From: Streptantibioticus_C sp963761325
GTDB taxonomy: Bacteria > Actinomycetota > Actinomycetes > Streptomycetales > Streptomycetaceae
Length of the DNA: 64,000 nucleotides
NCBI GenBank assembly: GCA_963761325.1
Contig: CAVXGZ010000001.1
Location: forward strand, 124,001-188,000
Direction of reading: 5' to 3'
The position numbers and the translations under genes are program-made. The notes under the pieces are model-generated. The model did no database searches. It was given only the letters and a program-made list of their open reading frames with translations, and was not told the DNA's origin. Below, piece by piece: positions 15,336-23,932 of this stretch (position 1 is its first letter; the number at the start of each line of letters is the position of its first letter).

Positions 15336-16067
15336 ATGGACAGCTTGACCAGCAGCCCCAGTCTGCTCCGCCCCGACGGCGCCCCGGTGCGCATCCTCGT
15401 CGTGGACGACGAACCCGACCTGACCGATGTGCTCTCCGGCGCGTTGCGGTACGAGGGCTGGGCGGTGCGCACCGCGGCCGACGGCGGCTCCGCGCTGAGC
15501 GCCGCGAAGGAGTTCCGGCCGGACGCGGTCGTGCTCGACTGGATGCTGCCCGACATCGAGGGGGTGCGGCTGCTCGGCGAGCTGCGCGCCGAGCTGGGCG
15601 ATGTCTGCGTGCTGTTCCTGACCGCGCGGGACGCGGTCGAGGACCGGGTCACCGGCCTGACCGCGGGCGGCGACGACTACGTCACCAAGCCGTTCAGCCT
15701 GGACGAGGTGCTGGCCCGGCTGCGCGGCCTGCTGCGCCGGGCGGGCATGGCGCGCGAGCCGAGCGAGGACGTGCTGGCCTTCGCCGACCTGGTGATGGCG
15801 GAGGAGGCCCGGGAGGTCAGCCGCGGCGGCACCCCGCTGGAGCTGTCCCGCACCGAGTTCGAGCTGCTGCGCTACCTGATGCGCAACCCGCGCCGGGTGC
15901 TGAGCAAGGCGCAGATCCTCGACCGGGTCTGGAGCTACGACTTCGGCGGCCAGGCCCACGTCGTCGAGCTGTACATCAGCTACCTGCGCAAGAAGATCGA
16001 CGCCGGCCGCACCCCGTTGATCCACACCGTGCGAGGGGTGGGGTACGTGCTCAGGGAACCCCGGTGA
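15336..16067 (+). CDS. OmpR/PhoB-type response regulator
   Basis: The 243-residue protein has a receiver domain with acidic pair Asp24-Asp25, phospho-acceptor Asp68 (VVLDWMLPD) and Lys118 (YVTKPF), then a winged-helix effector domain with ELSRTEFELLRYLM and YISYLRKKID followed by VRGVGYVLR. It overlaps the following kinase gene by four bases (GTGA), showing translational coupling. It lies with a COG4705 membrane protein downstream, a likely target or co-operating gene. Confidence 0.93.
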   Translation: MDSLTSSPSLLRPDGAPVRILVVDDEPDLTDVLSGALRYEGWAVRTAADGGSALSAAKEFRPDAVVLDWMLPDIEGVRLLGELRAELGDVCVLFLTARDAVEDRVTGLTAGGDDYVTKPFSLDEVLARLRGLLRRAGMAREPSEDVLAFADLVMAEEAREVSRGGTPLELSRTEFELLRYLMRNPRRVLSKAQILDRVWSYDFGGQAHVVELYISYLRKKIDAGRTPLIHTVRGVGYVLREPR

Positions 16068-17509
16068 GGGCACTCCCGCTCCCGCACACCCTGCGCGCCA
16101 GGCTCACCACCGGCCTGGTCGTGCTGCTCGCCGCCGCCTGCCTGGCAGTCGGCGGCAGCACCGTCTTCGCCCTCGAAGGCTTCCTGGTGCGCCGGCTGGA
16201 CCAGCAACTGCTGTCGGCCGGCGGCCGGTTCGCGGCCGGCCTGGAACCCGGCGGCACCGACAGCACCCGCGGCCAGGCCGACGACACCCTCGGCGTCCGG
16301 CTGCCGGCCGGCGCCCCGGTCCGGGCGGCGGTGATCCGGGACGGCGACCGGGTCGCGGTGCCGCTGACCGCCGACGACCGCCGGGTGCTCGCCGCCGTCC
16401 CGGCCGACCGCACCGGCCACCGGGTGCAGATCTCCTCGCTCGGCGCCTACCAGGTTCTGGCGGTCCGCGGCCACCACCACGACGTGCTCGTCACCGGCCT
16501 GCCGCTGCACTCGGTGATGGCCACCGTGCACCGGGTGGAGATCGTGGAGGCCGTGGTGTTCGGCGGCGCGCTGCTGGTGACCGGGGTGGCCGGCGCGCTG
16601 TGGGTGCGGCTGTCGCTGCGCCCGCTGCACCGGGTCACCAGGACCGCGGCCGGGGTGGCCGAACTGCCGCTCGCCAGCGGCCAGGTGGCGATGCCGGAGC
16701 CGGTGCCGGACACCGATCCGCGCACCGAGGTCGGCCAGGTCGGCGCCGCGTTCAACCGGATGCTCGGGCACGTGGGCGGCGCGCTGGAGCGGCGGCAGGC
16801 GAGCGAGGAGCGGCTGCGCCAGTTCGCCGCCGACGCCAGCCACGAACTGCGCACCCCGGTCGCCACCGTGCGCGGCCACGCCGAACTCGCCCTGCGCCAC
16901 CCGGGACCGCTGCCGCCGAACGTGCGGCACGCGCTGGAGCGCATCGACGCCGAGTCGTGCCGGATGAGCGCCCTCGTCGACGACCTGCTGCTGCTCGCCC
17001 GGCTCGACGCGGGCCGCCCGCTGGCCCGCGAACCGGTGGATTTGACCCGGCTGGTGCTGGACGCCACCATGGACGCCCGCGCCACCGGGCCGCGCCACCG
17101 CTGGCTGCTCGACCTGCCGGAGGAGGGCGCCGTCGTCACCGGTGACGAGCACCGGCTCCACCAGGTCGCGGCCAACCTGCTCGCCAACGCCCGCACCCAC
17201 ACCCCGCCCGGTACCCGGGTCACCGTGCGGGTGGCCATGGCCGGCGCCTCGGCCCGGCTCACCGTCACCGACGACGGGCCCGGCATCCCGCCGCCGATCC
17301 GCTCCGAGGTCTTCGACCGCTTCGTGCGCGCCGACCACAGCCGTTCGCGGCAGGCCGGCGGCACCGGCCTCGGACTCGCCATCGTCGCGGCCGTGGTCGC
17401 CGCGCACGGCGGCACGATCGACCTCGACAGCGCCCCAGGACACACCGAGTTCCGCGTGACGCTCCCCGTCACGGAAACCGATACCGAGAGAGAGCCATGC
17501 CAGCAGTAG
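16064..17509 (+). CDS. sensor histidine kinase
   Basis: The 481-residue kinase has a first membrane helix (about 13-36), an extracytoplasmic sensor region, a second helix (about 160-182), a HAMP linker, a HisKA helix with the phosphorylated His260 in DASHELRTP, and an HATPase domain with NLLANARTHTP, DDGPGIP and GTGLGLAIV. It should phosphorylate the upstream response regulator. GTG 16064 overlaps the regulator stop by four bases. The COG4705 gene starts 13 bases inside its end. The signal is unknown. Confidence 0.92.
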   Translation: MRALPLPHTLRARLTTGLVVLLAAACLAVGGSTVFALEGFLVRRLDQQLLSAGGRFAAGLEPGGTDSTRGQADDTLGVRLPAGAPVRAAVIRDGDRVAVPLTADDRRVLAAVPADRTGHRVQISSLGAYQVLAVRGHHHDVLVTGLPLHSVMATVHRVEIVEAVVFGGALLVTGVAGALWVRLSLRPLHRVTRTAAGVAELPLASGQVAMPEPVPDTDPRTEVGQVGAAFNRMLGHVGGALERRQASEERLRQFAADASHELRTPVATVRGHAELALRHPGPLPPNVRHALERIDAESCRMSALVDDLLLLARLDAGRPLAREPVDLTRLVLDATMDARATGPRHRWLLDLPEEGAVVTGDEHRLHQVAANLLANARTHTPPGTRVTVRVAMAGASARLTVTDDGPGIPPPIRSEVFDRFVRADHSRSRQAGGTGLGLAIVAAVVAAHGGTIDLDSAPGHTEFRVTLPVTETDTEREPCQQ

Positions 17510-18279
17510 AACTGATCGAGCGCGAACAGACCTCCACAGCGGTGGAGCGCGGACTGATCAAGGTCCCGCAGATCACCGTCGCCTTCTGGGTCGCGAAGGT
17601 CCTCACCACGGGCATGGGCGAATCCACCTCGGACTTCCTCGCCGCCCGGCTCGGCCCGTTCCCCGCGGTCACGCTCGGCGCGGTGGTCTTCGCCGCCTCG
17701 CTGGCGCTGCAACTGCGGGTGCGCCGCTACGTCCCGTGGATCTACTGGACGGCCGTGGCGATGGTCAGCGTCTTCGGCACGATGGCCGCCGACGTCCTGC
17801 ACATCGGCCTCGGCATCCCCTACACCGTCTCCAGCACCTTCTACGCGGTGCTGCTCGCGGTGATCTTCGGCGTCTGGTACGCCACCGAGCGCACCCTGTC
17901 GATCCACGGGATCCGCTCCGGGCGCCGCGAACTGTTCTACTGGGCCACGGTGCTGGCCACCTTCGCGCTGGGCACCGCCACCGGCGACCTGACCGCCAGC
18001 ACCCTGAACCTGGGCTACCTGCCGTCCGGCCTGCTGTTCGCCGCCGCGATCGCGCTGCCCGCGCTGGCCCACTGGCGGCTCGGCCTCGACCCGATCCTCG
18101 CCTTCTGGATCGCCTACGTCCTGACCCGCCCGCTCGGCGCCTCGTTCGCCGACTGGGCGGCGGTCTCCCCGCTCCACCGCGGCCTGGGCTACGGCACCGG
18201 CCCGGTCAGCCTCACCCTGGCCGTGCTGATCGTCGGCGTGGTCGGCTACCTCACCGTCGCCGGGCGCCGGAAGGCGTAG
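17497..18279 (+). CDS. COG4705 family membrane protein
   Basis: The 260-residue protein has about eight hydrophobic helices and repeats of the DUF347 type, seen as VAFWVAKVLTTGMGESTSDF and FYWATVLATFALGTATGDLT, a pseudo-duplicated pattern. Such proteins are known from many bacteria with uncertain transport roles. ATG 17497 overlaps the kinase gene by 13 bases, making it the third gene of the operon, and its 3' end overlaps the convergent MFS gene by 29 bases. Confidence 0.85.
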   Translation: MPAVELIEREQTSTAVERGLIKVPQITVAFWVAKVLTTGMGESTSDFLAARLGPFPAVTLGAVVFAASLALQLRVRRYVPWIYWTAVAMVSVFGTMAADVLHIGLGIPYTVSSTFYAVLLAVIFGVWYATERTLSIHGIRSGRRELFYWATVLATFALGTATGDLTASTLNLGYLPSGLLFAAAIALPALAHWRLGLDPILAFWIAYVLTRPLGASFADWAAVSPLHRGLGYGTGPVSLTLAVLIVGVVGYLTVAGRRKA

Positions 18280-19699
18280 CCGGACCGCTCCTCCGTCCGC
18301 GCGCCGCCGTCAGCAGACCTGCGGCGGCGGCCGCGGCGGTGACCAGGAAGGCGGCGCGGAAGGCCGCGTCGCCGGGCGCCGAGCGCAGCACCAGCGTCAG
18401 CACGGCGATGGTCAGCGCGCCGGCCAGGTACTGCGAGGTCGTCAGCAGGGCGCCGGCTGTGGCCTGGTGGGCCGGCGGCACGTCGTGGGTGCCGATGACG
18501 AACATCGACGTGTAGACCAGGCCGTGCCCCAGCCCGCTCAGCAGCAGCCCCGGCAGCAGGTCCGCGGGGTAGGAGCCGCCGGGCAGCGCGAGCGCCAGCC
18601 AGACCAGCCCGGCGGTGGCGAGCGCGAACCCGGCGCCGAGCACCGCGGGGGCCGTCCACCGCCGCAGGGCACGTCCGGCGACCACGTTGCCCGCCGTGAC
18701 GGTCAGCGCCAGCGGCAGGAACGCCAGCCCGGCGCGCAGCGGCGAGTAGCCCTCGGCCGTCTGCAGCAGCAGCGTCAGCAGGTAGAACTCCGAGCCGACG
18801 CTCGCCATGTACAGCGCGGTCGCCACCGCGCCCCCGCGCAGCGACCGGGTGCGCCGCAGCACCGGCTCCACCAGCGCGTTCGCCGAACCGCGCTCGTTGC
18901 GGACGAACCAGGCGAGCGCCAAGGCCGCCACGGCCAGGCACCCGGCGGTGGCCGGCGAGCCCCAGCCCGCGGTGCCGCCGAGGGTGAGCCCGAGCACCAG
19001 GGTCAGCACGGTGACCGTGCCGAGTACCGAGGCGAGCACCGGGATCCGGGCGCCGCCGTCCGTGCCGCGGTCCGCCCGCCCGTCGATCACCGCGGCCGCG
19101 CCCACCGCGCACAGCAGCGTCAGCGGCACGTTGACCTCGAAGGTCAGCCGCCAGGAGGCGGCGGTGAGCAGCCCGCCCAGCACCGCGCCGGCCGCCAGGC
19201 CCGACGCGCCGACCGCGCCCCAGACCGACAGGGCCCGGCCGCGTTCCGGACCGGCCGGGAAGGTCGCGCCGATCAGGCCGAGCAGCGCCGGCTGCAGCAG
19301 GGCCGCGCCGAGGCCCTGCGCGGCGCGGGCGGCGAGCAGCACCGGACCGTCCGGCGCCGCGCCGCCGACCGCGCTGCTGACGCCGAACAGCACGATGGCC
19401 AGGATGAAGAGACGTTTCGCCCCGAGCCGGTCCGACAGCCGGCCGCCGACCACCAGGAAGCCGGCGAACAGCACCGCGTAGGCGCTGACCACCCACTGCG
19501 CCACCGACGGCGCGATCCGCAGGTCGGCGGCGATGCTGGGCAGCGCGACGTAGATGATCGAGTAGTCCAGCGCGATCAGGAACTGGGCCACCGACAGCAC
19601 GACCAGGGTGGCGGTGCGGCGCGGCGGGCGCGGTGTGAGGGCTGCGGCGGCGGGCAGCCGGCCGGCGCTCGTCGTGCCGGAGGGTTCGCTGAGGGTCAT
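18251..19699 (-). CDS. DHA2-type MFS transporter
   Basis: The roughly 482-residue protein has about 14 hydrophobic helices, ALDYSIIYVALPSI in helix 1, motif A GRLSDRLGAKR and the helix-5 pattern AGAVLGGLLT. It is probably a drug or metabolite exporter. ATG 19699 is chosen; an in-frame ATG 15 bases earlier is less typical. It is last in a minus-strand series after the ferric-reductase, FMN-binding and ApbE genes, 23 bases past ApbE, but a CTCACACTAGTGAG dyad just upstream suggests its own control. Confidence 0.87.
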   Translation of the reverse strand: MTLSEPSGTTSAGRLPAAAALTPRPPRRTATLVVLSVAQFLIALDYSIIYVALPSIAADLRIAPSVAQWVVSAYAVLFAGFLVVGGRLSDRLGAKRLFILAIVLFGVSSAVGGAAPDGPVLLAARAAQGLGAALLQPALLGLIGATFPAGPERGRALSVWGAVGASGLAAGAVLGGLLTAASWRLTFEVNVPLTLLCAVGAAAVIDGRADRGTDGGARIPVLASVLGTVTVLTLVLGLTLGGTAGWGSPATAGCLAVAALALAWFVRNERGSANALVEPVLRRTRSLRGGAVATALYMASVGSEFYLLTLLLQTAEGYSPLRAGLAFLPLALTVTAGNVVAGRALRRWTAPAVLGAGFALATAGLVWLALALPGGSYPADLLPGLLLSGLGHGLVYTSMFVIGTHDVPPAHQATAGALLTTSQYLAGALTIAVLTLVLRSAPGDAAFRAAFLVTAAAAAAGLLTAARGRRSGPATPSGARRR

Positions 19700-19716
19700 C
19701 GCCCCATGCTGCAACC

Positions 19717-19730
19717 CTCACACTAGTGAG
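19717..19730. promoter_or_regulatory. dyad CTCACACTAGTGAG upstream of the MFS gene
   Basis: The arms CTCAC (19717-19721) and GTGAG (19726-19730) flank ACTA; the inner CACTAGTG is itself a perfect palindrome. It lies 17 bases upstream of the MFS start and overlaps the ApbE stop codon. This is the size of a TetR-type operator, but no TetR gene is adjacent. Confidence 0.45.
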
Positions 19731-20538
19731 AGGGATAGCGGATTTCCGGCGGTGGTCCGACCGGTTGGCCGGGGAAGTCGTCGGTCGCCCACCGGCCGCC
19801 GTCCGGGGTGACGGCGAGGGCGGCGTGGCCGGGCAGCGCGTCGATCCAGCCGCGGGCGGCCGGGCCCATCGCGAAGGCGGCGGTGGCGTAGGCGTCGGTG
19901 GCGGTCAGGTGCCGGCCGGTGACGGTGACCGACAGCAGGCCGGCGGCGGGCGCGCCGGTGTGCGGGTCGATGATGTGCGGGCCGCGCTCGGCGGTGCCGG
20001 AGGTCGCCACGGCCAGGTCGGTGCCGGTCACGACGCCGGCCAGCGTGTCGGGGCGCAGCGGGTGCGCGATGCCGATCCGCCAGGGCAGGCCGGGCGCCGA
20101 CTCGCCGCGCAGCTGGATGTCGCCGCCGCCGTTGACGCAGGTGTTGCGGGCGCCGGCCGCGTGCAGGATGTCCGAGGCCCGCTCGATCGCCCACCCCTTG
20201 ACCAGTCCGGACGGGTCGAGCCGGCCGGTGGCCCGGTGGCTGAAGTAGCCGGCAGTCGTCAACCCGGCCTCGGCGCACCGGGTCAGCACCTCGGCGACCT
20301 GCGGGCCGCACCGCGCCGGCGTGGTCTCGCCGCGGTCGAGCCGGCTGATCGCGCTGTCCGGCCGGTAGGTGGAGAAGACCGCGTCGACGTGGTGCAGCCA
20401 GGCCACCGCCTCGTCCAGCGCGCGGCGCACCGCCGGGCCGGCCGGGTCGCGGACGTCGAAGGAGAAGACCGTGCCCATGACGTGCTCCACGTGCCGCAGG
20501 CCGGCCGGGCGCGGCAGGCCCGTCACCCGGTCAGGCAC
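19723..20538 (-). CDS. apbE: FAD:protein FMN transferase (ApbE)
   Basis: The 271-residue enzyme transfers FMN from FAD to a Thr in partner proteins outside the cytoplasm. Family features seen are MGTVFSFDV near the start, DAVFSTYRPDSAISRLDRGE, DPSGLVKGWA and CVNGGGDI, then a PVATSGTAERG-like block (here LAVATSGTAERG) and the IDPHTG metal-site segment. GTG 20538 overlaps the FMN-binding gene stop by eight bases, so the two are coupled. Its obvious substrate is the upstream FMN-binding domain protein. No lipobox is evident, which is unusual for an exported ApbE; the start may be misplaced. Confidence 0.92.
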   Translation of the reverse strand: MPDRVTGLPRPAGLRHVEHVMGTVFSFDVRDPAGPAVRRALDEAVAWLHHVDAVFSTYRPDSAISRLDRGETTPARCGPQVAEVLTRCAEAGLTTAGYFSHRATGRLDPSGLVKGWAIERASDILHAAGARNTCVNGGGDIQLRGESAPGLPWRIGIAHPLRPDTLAGVVTGTDLAVATSGTAERGPHIIDPHTGAPAAGLLSVTVTGRHLTATDAYATAAFAMGPAARGWIDALPGHAALAVTPDGGRWATDDFPGQPVGPPPEIRYPSH

Positions 20539-20947
20539 CGGCCCGGTCCAGCGCGTTCTGCAGCGAGTCGATGTACCCCTGGCTGGTGTAGCTCGCCCCG
20601 GACACCGCGTCGATGTGCGCGTTCTGCGCCCCCAGCGCCTCCCGGGTGAGCCGGGGCACCGCGTAGGCGGCGATGTCCCGGTCGCGGCCGGTGCCGGACG
20701 GGATCTGCAGCACCCGCACCGAGACCAGCCGCCCGGCGCGCAGCGTGGCGGCCACCTTCACCGACCCGTACGGCGTGCCGACCGAGGCGCCGGTGAAGGT
20801 GCCGTCGCGCGGTCCGCCGGTGGCGCCGGGCGCCGGGACGGGCGGCGGCGGCGCGGTGACGAGCACCGTGGCGTGGTGCGGTTTGAGCCACAGCAGCGCG
20901 AACACCCCGGCCGCGGTGGACGCGGCGGTCAGCACGGCACGGCGCAC
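20531..20947 (-). CDS. membrane-anchored FMN-binding domain protein
   Basis: The 138-residue protein has an N-terminal signal/anchor helix (about 4-21) and one FMN_bind domain with GTFTGASVGTPYGSVKVAAT and the flavinylation region DAVSGASYTSQGYIDSLQNA. The S/D-G-A-T-type site appears as SGASYTS, where the Thr would accept FMN from ApbE. It probably carries electrons on the outer membrane face between a ferric-reductase-like membrane protein (upstream gene) and an unknown acceptor. Confidence 0.9.
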   Translation of the reverse strand: MRRAVLTAASTAAGVFALLWLKPHHATVLVTAPPPPVPAPGATGGPRDGTFTGASVGTPYGSVKVAATLRAGRLVSVRVLQIPSGTGRDRDIAAYAVPRLTREALGAQNAHIDAVSGASYTSQGYIDSLQNALDRAGA

Positions 20948-21020
20948 GGCGTTACCCCCAGGGGAAGTCGACGCATCGTCGAATGGCGGATATGGCGGAT
21001 GGCATGTCGTATGGCGGCCG

Positions 21021-22361
21021 TCAGAAGGTGAACGACTCGTGGTGGACGCGGCTGCGCGGCACGCCCGCGCCGCGCAGCGCCCGGCGGGCGGCGTCCGTCA
21101 TGCCGGGCGGGCCGCACAGGTAGACGTCCCGTTCCGGCAGGTCGGGCACCAGGTGCCGCAGGCCGTGCGCGGTCAGCGGCGGGCACTGCTCGTCGTCGAC
21201 CGCGTAGTGCACCACCGTGCCGCGGCCGGCGGCGATCAGGTCGAGTTCGGTGCTGAGCGCCAGGTCCTCGCTCCGGCGGGCCCGGTACATCATCACCACG
21301 TCGCCCGGCAGCGTCTCGAACAGCGCCCGCAGCGGCGTCACACCCACCCCGCCGGCCAGCAGCAGCGACTTGCCGCGCCGGCCGCGCTCCGCGGTCAGGC
21401 CGCCGTACGGGCCCTCCGCCCACACCCGGGTCCCCGGCGCCACCCGGGCCAGCGCGGCGCTGTGGTCGCCGGCCGCCTTCACGGTGATCCGCAGCCCCTC
21501 CGCGGTGGCCGGCGCGGACAGCGAGTACGGGTTCGCCGCCCACCACAGCCCGGGCGCCAGGAACCGCCAGCGGAAGAACTGCCCGGCCCTGGCGTCCAGT
21601 TCGGCCAGCCGGCGGCCGGTCAGGTACACCGAGACCACCCCCGGGGCCTCCTCGCACACCCGCGCCACCCGCAGCCGGTGGCGCGCCGCCGAGCGCACCG
21701 GGGCGAGGAAGCGGAACCACACCAGCGCCGCGGCGACGCCGCCGTACAGCGCGTACCACGCCAGCCGCACCGGGCGGTGCGCCACGAAGTCCGCGCCGTC
21801 GGCCAGCTGGTGGCCGAAGATCAGGAAGAACGCCAGGTAGGTGGCGAAGTGCAGGTAGTGCCAGGTCTCGTAGCGCAGCCGCCGCCGGGCGGCCCGCGCC
21901 GAGACGACGCCGGTGGCCAGCAGCAGCAGGAACCCGGCGGTGCCCCTGAGCAGGTCCGGGTAGTCGAACACCAGCGTCTCGGCCTGGTCCACCACGCCGG
22001 TGTGCGCGCCGACCGCGTACCCCCACACGATCAGCGTCACGTGCGCCACCGCCAGCGAGACGGTGCAGCGCCCGCCCATCGCGTGCCAGCGCGCCAGCCG
22101 GTCGGTCGCCACGTAGCGGTCCACCAGCGGGATCCGGGCCATCAGCGCCAGCAGCGCCGCGCACCCGAACCCCGCCAGCAGCCCGGTGATCCGGCCTGCG
22201 CCGGTCAGCCACCCCGCGGCCCCCACGACCGACGGGGTGTCCGCCCACCACAGCCCGAGCACCCCCGCGACCCCGGCCCCGACGGCCAGCCGCACTTCCC
22301 ATGTCACGGCCGGCCCGGTCACCCCCGGCCGGGCGAAGCCACTCCCCAACTGCGACGACAT
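21021..22361 (-). CDS. ferric reductase-like transmembrane / ferredoxin reductase protein
   Basis: The 446-residue protein has six N-terminal helices with heme-type histidines (GGRCTVSLAVAHV, ETWHYLHFATYL), then a ferredoxin-NADP reductase-like half: FAD motif NPYSLSAPA (usual RxYS), GGVGVTPL for NAD binding and the C-terminal CGPPGM and HHESFTF. It should move electrons from NAD(P)H through FAD and heme across the membrane. With the FMN-binding and ApbE genes 70 bases or fewer downstream, it forms a flavin electron-transfer module. ATG 22361 is chosen because a longer reading frame extends into unrelated sequence. Confidence 0.9.
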   Translation of the reverse strand: MSSQLGSGFARPGVTGPAVTWEVRLAVGAGVAGVLGLWWADTPSVVGAAGWLTGAGRITGLLAGFGCAALLALMARIPLVDRYVATDRLARWHAMGGRCTVSLAVAHVTLIVWGYAVGAHTGVVDQAETLVFDYPDLLRGTAGFLLLLATGVVSARAARRRLRYETWHYLHFATYLAFFLIFGHQLADGADFVAHRPVRLAWYALYGGVAAALVWFRFLAPVRSAARHRLRVARVCEEAPGVVSVYLTGRRLAELDARAGQFFRWRFLAPGLWWAANPYSLSAPATAEGLRITVKAAGDHSAALARVAPGTRVWAEGPYGGLTAERGRRGKSLLLAGGVGVTPLRALFETLPGDVVMMYRARRSEDLALSTELDLIAAGRGTVVHYAVDDEQCPPLTAHGLRHLVPDLPERDVYLCGPPGMTDAARRALRGAGVPRSRVHHESFTF

Positions 22362-22673
22362 GCCTCGCAGCCTCACAGGAACGCCTCTGAGTTGCCTCTG
22401 AGCGCCCGGTCCGCGCACCGCATCCGGAACCGCGGGGCCGCCGCACCGAGTTCGGCCGGCGCCCGATTCGCCCGGTGTCCACCGCCCGGCGGCCGCCCGG
22501 AGTTGCGGATCGATAACGAAGCCTCCATCGATCCTCCACTTTTCCTTCACTGGGTATCCAATCATCTTCAACAAAACGCTCTGGGGGGAGCCACCGTGGA
22601 CGGTTCGACAGGCGCGGGTGCGGACGAACGTGCCGCCTCGGTCACGCACTTGACGCTTCGGAGGAGAAACACC
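22362..22673. other. divergent promoter region
   Basis: A 312-base gap between the ferric-reductase operon (minus) and the FN3 protein (plus). The last 170 bases are richer in A/T, as expected for promoters, but no clear -35/-10 pair or operator was identified. Confidence 0.4.
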
Positions 22674-23867
22674 GTGAACTTCAAGCTCATCGGGGGGATT
22701 TCGGCCGCCGCCGTGGTGGCCGGACTCTCGTTGGCCGTGGTGCCCAGCGCCCAGGCCGACACCACCGTCACCCTGCGCAGCGGTGACTTCGTGTCCTACC
22801 TGCAGGACGTCGAGTCCCAGGGCCACGTGCAGTTCGCCGACGACGGGCTGTCCGTGGTCACCGACGCCTTCACCCCGGCGACGGCCGGCCAGTCGAAGGC
22901 CGCCGACGACTGGGCGACCGACACCCCGCTCGCGGCCGCCGGCGAACCCACCCTCGACTGGTCGGGCACCGACACCAAGCCCGGCATCAACCTGTACGTG
23001 GACCTGGACGGCGACAGCGGCACGAGCCTGTACAACAACCAGCTCCCGGACGGCGCCGACGCGATCCTGGTCGGCGAGAGCGTCTACAACGACGACGGCA
23101 CGCCCGACTGGTGGGCCACCAACTCCTCGGTGCTCACCGCCGGAGCGCCGCTCACCACCGGCGGCAGCGGCTCCGGCCGGCACGGCACGCTCGACGGCTG
23201 GCGCGCCCTCTACCCGAACGCCAAGGTGGTCGCCGAGGGCTTCTCACTCGGCTCCGGCGCCCGCGGCTCCGGCGTCATCTCCGACGAGACGCTCGGCGAC
23301 ACCACCTACCGCTTCACCGACAAGGACGCGGTCGTGCCGATCGCCCCGGTCACCGACGCGCCGGCCGGCGTCAAGGTCACCGCGACGACCTCGACCTCGG
23401 TGACGCTCTCCTACGGCTCGGTGTCCGGCGCGGTCTACTACCGCGGCTACCGCTCCGGGGCGGCCACCAACGTCAGCTCCAGCAGCACCGGCACGATGCT
23501 CATCGCCGGCCTGCAGCCCAACACGACCTACCAGTTCTGGGTCGCGGGCGTGGACGGCAACGGGGCGTACGGGCCGGGTTCGGCCAAGGCCACCGCGAGG
23601 ACCGCCACGGTCACCCTCGCCAAGCCCACCGGCCTGAAGGTCACCTCCGCCACCGGCAGCACGCTGGCGGTGGCCGCCAACCCGGTGGCCCACGCGGACC
23701 ACTACCTCTGGTACGTCGACGGCATCGCGCACGGTAGCTCCGACGGTCCGGCGTACACCATCCGCGGCCTGCGGTCCGGCACCTCCTACAAGCTCTCGGT
23801 CGCCGCGGACACCGTCACCACCGCGCCCGGCCCGCAGTCCTCGCAGCTCACCGCGAAGACCCGCTGA
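22674..23867 (+). CDS. secreted protein with two fibronectin type III domains
   Basis: The 397-residue protein starts at GTG 22674 after GGAGGAGAAACACC and has a clear signal peptide ending AQA (about residue 26). Residues about 30-230 form a domain of unknown type rich in Asp, Gly and Trp with INLYVDLDGDSGTSLYN. Two FN3 modules follow, starting at APAGVKVTATTSTSVTLSY and KPTGLKVTSATGSTLAVAA. FN3 linkers usually belong to secreted glycan-active enzymes, but no catalytic domain is recognised here. A bidirectional terminator follows. Confidence 0.85.
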   Translation: MNFKLIGGISAAAVVAGLSLAVVPSAQADTTVTLRSGDFVSYLQDVESQGHVQFADDGLSVVTDAFTPATAGQSKAADDWATDTPLAAAGEPTLDWSGTDTKPGINLYVDLDGDSGTSLYNNQLPDGADAILVGESVYNDDGTPDWWATNSSVLTAGAPLTTGGSGSGRHGTLDGWRALYPNAKVVAEGFSLGSGARGSGVISDETLGDTTYRFTDKDAVVPIAPVTDAPAGVKVTATTSTSVTLSYGSVSGAVYYRGYRSGAATNVSSSSTGTMLIAGLQPNTTYQFWVAGVDGNGAYGPGSAKATARTATVTLAKPTGLKVTSATGSTLAVAANPVAHADHYLWYVDGIAHGSSDGPAYTIRGLRSGTSYKLSVAADTVTTAPGPQSSQLTAKTR

Positions 23868-23878
23868 CCCCTTCCGCG

Positions 23879-23917
23879 GCCCGCCGGACCCCGCACTTCC
23901 TCCGGGGTCCGGCGGGC
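23879..23917. terminator. bidirectional 15-bp hairpin
   Basis: GCCCGCCGGACCCCG (23879-23893) pairs perfectly with 23903-23917 around a 9-base loop. It sits between the convergent FN3 gene and APC permease and can serve both. Confidence 0.78.
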
Positions 23918-23932
23918 TTCGCCGTGCGCCGC

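Noticed and set aside
20673..23867. A 1064-codon reading frame running through the ferric-reductase region into the FN3 protein
   Set aside because: The part before 22674 is antisense to real genes; the signal peptide and ribosome site at GTG 22674 fix the start.
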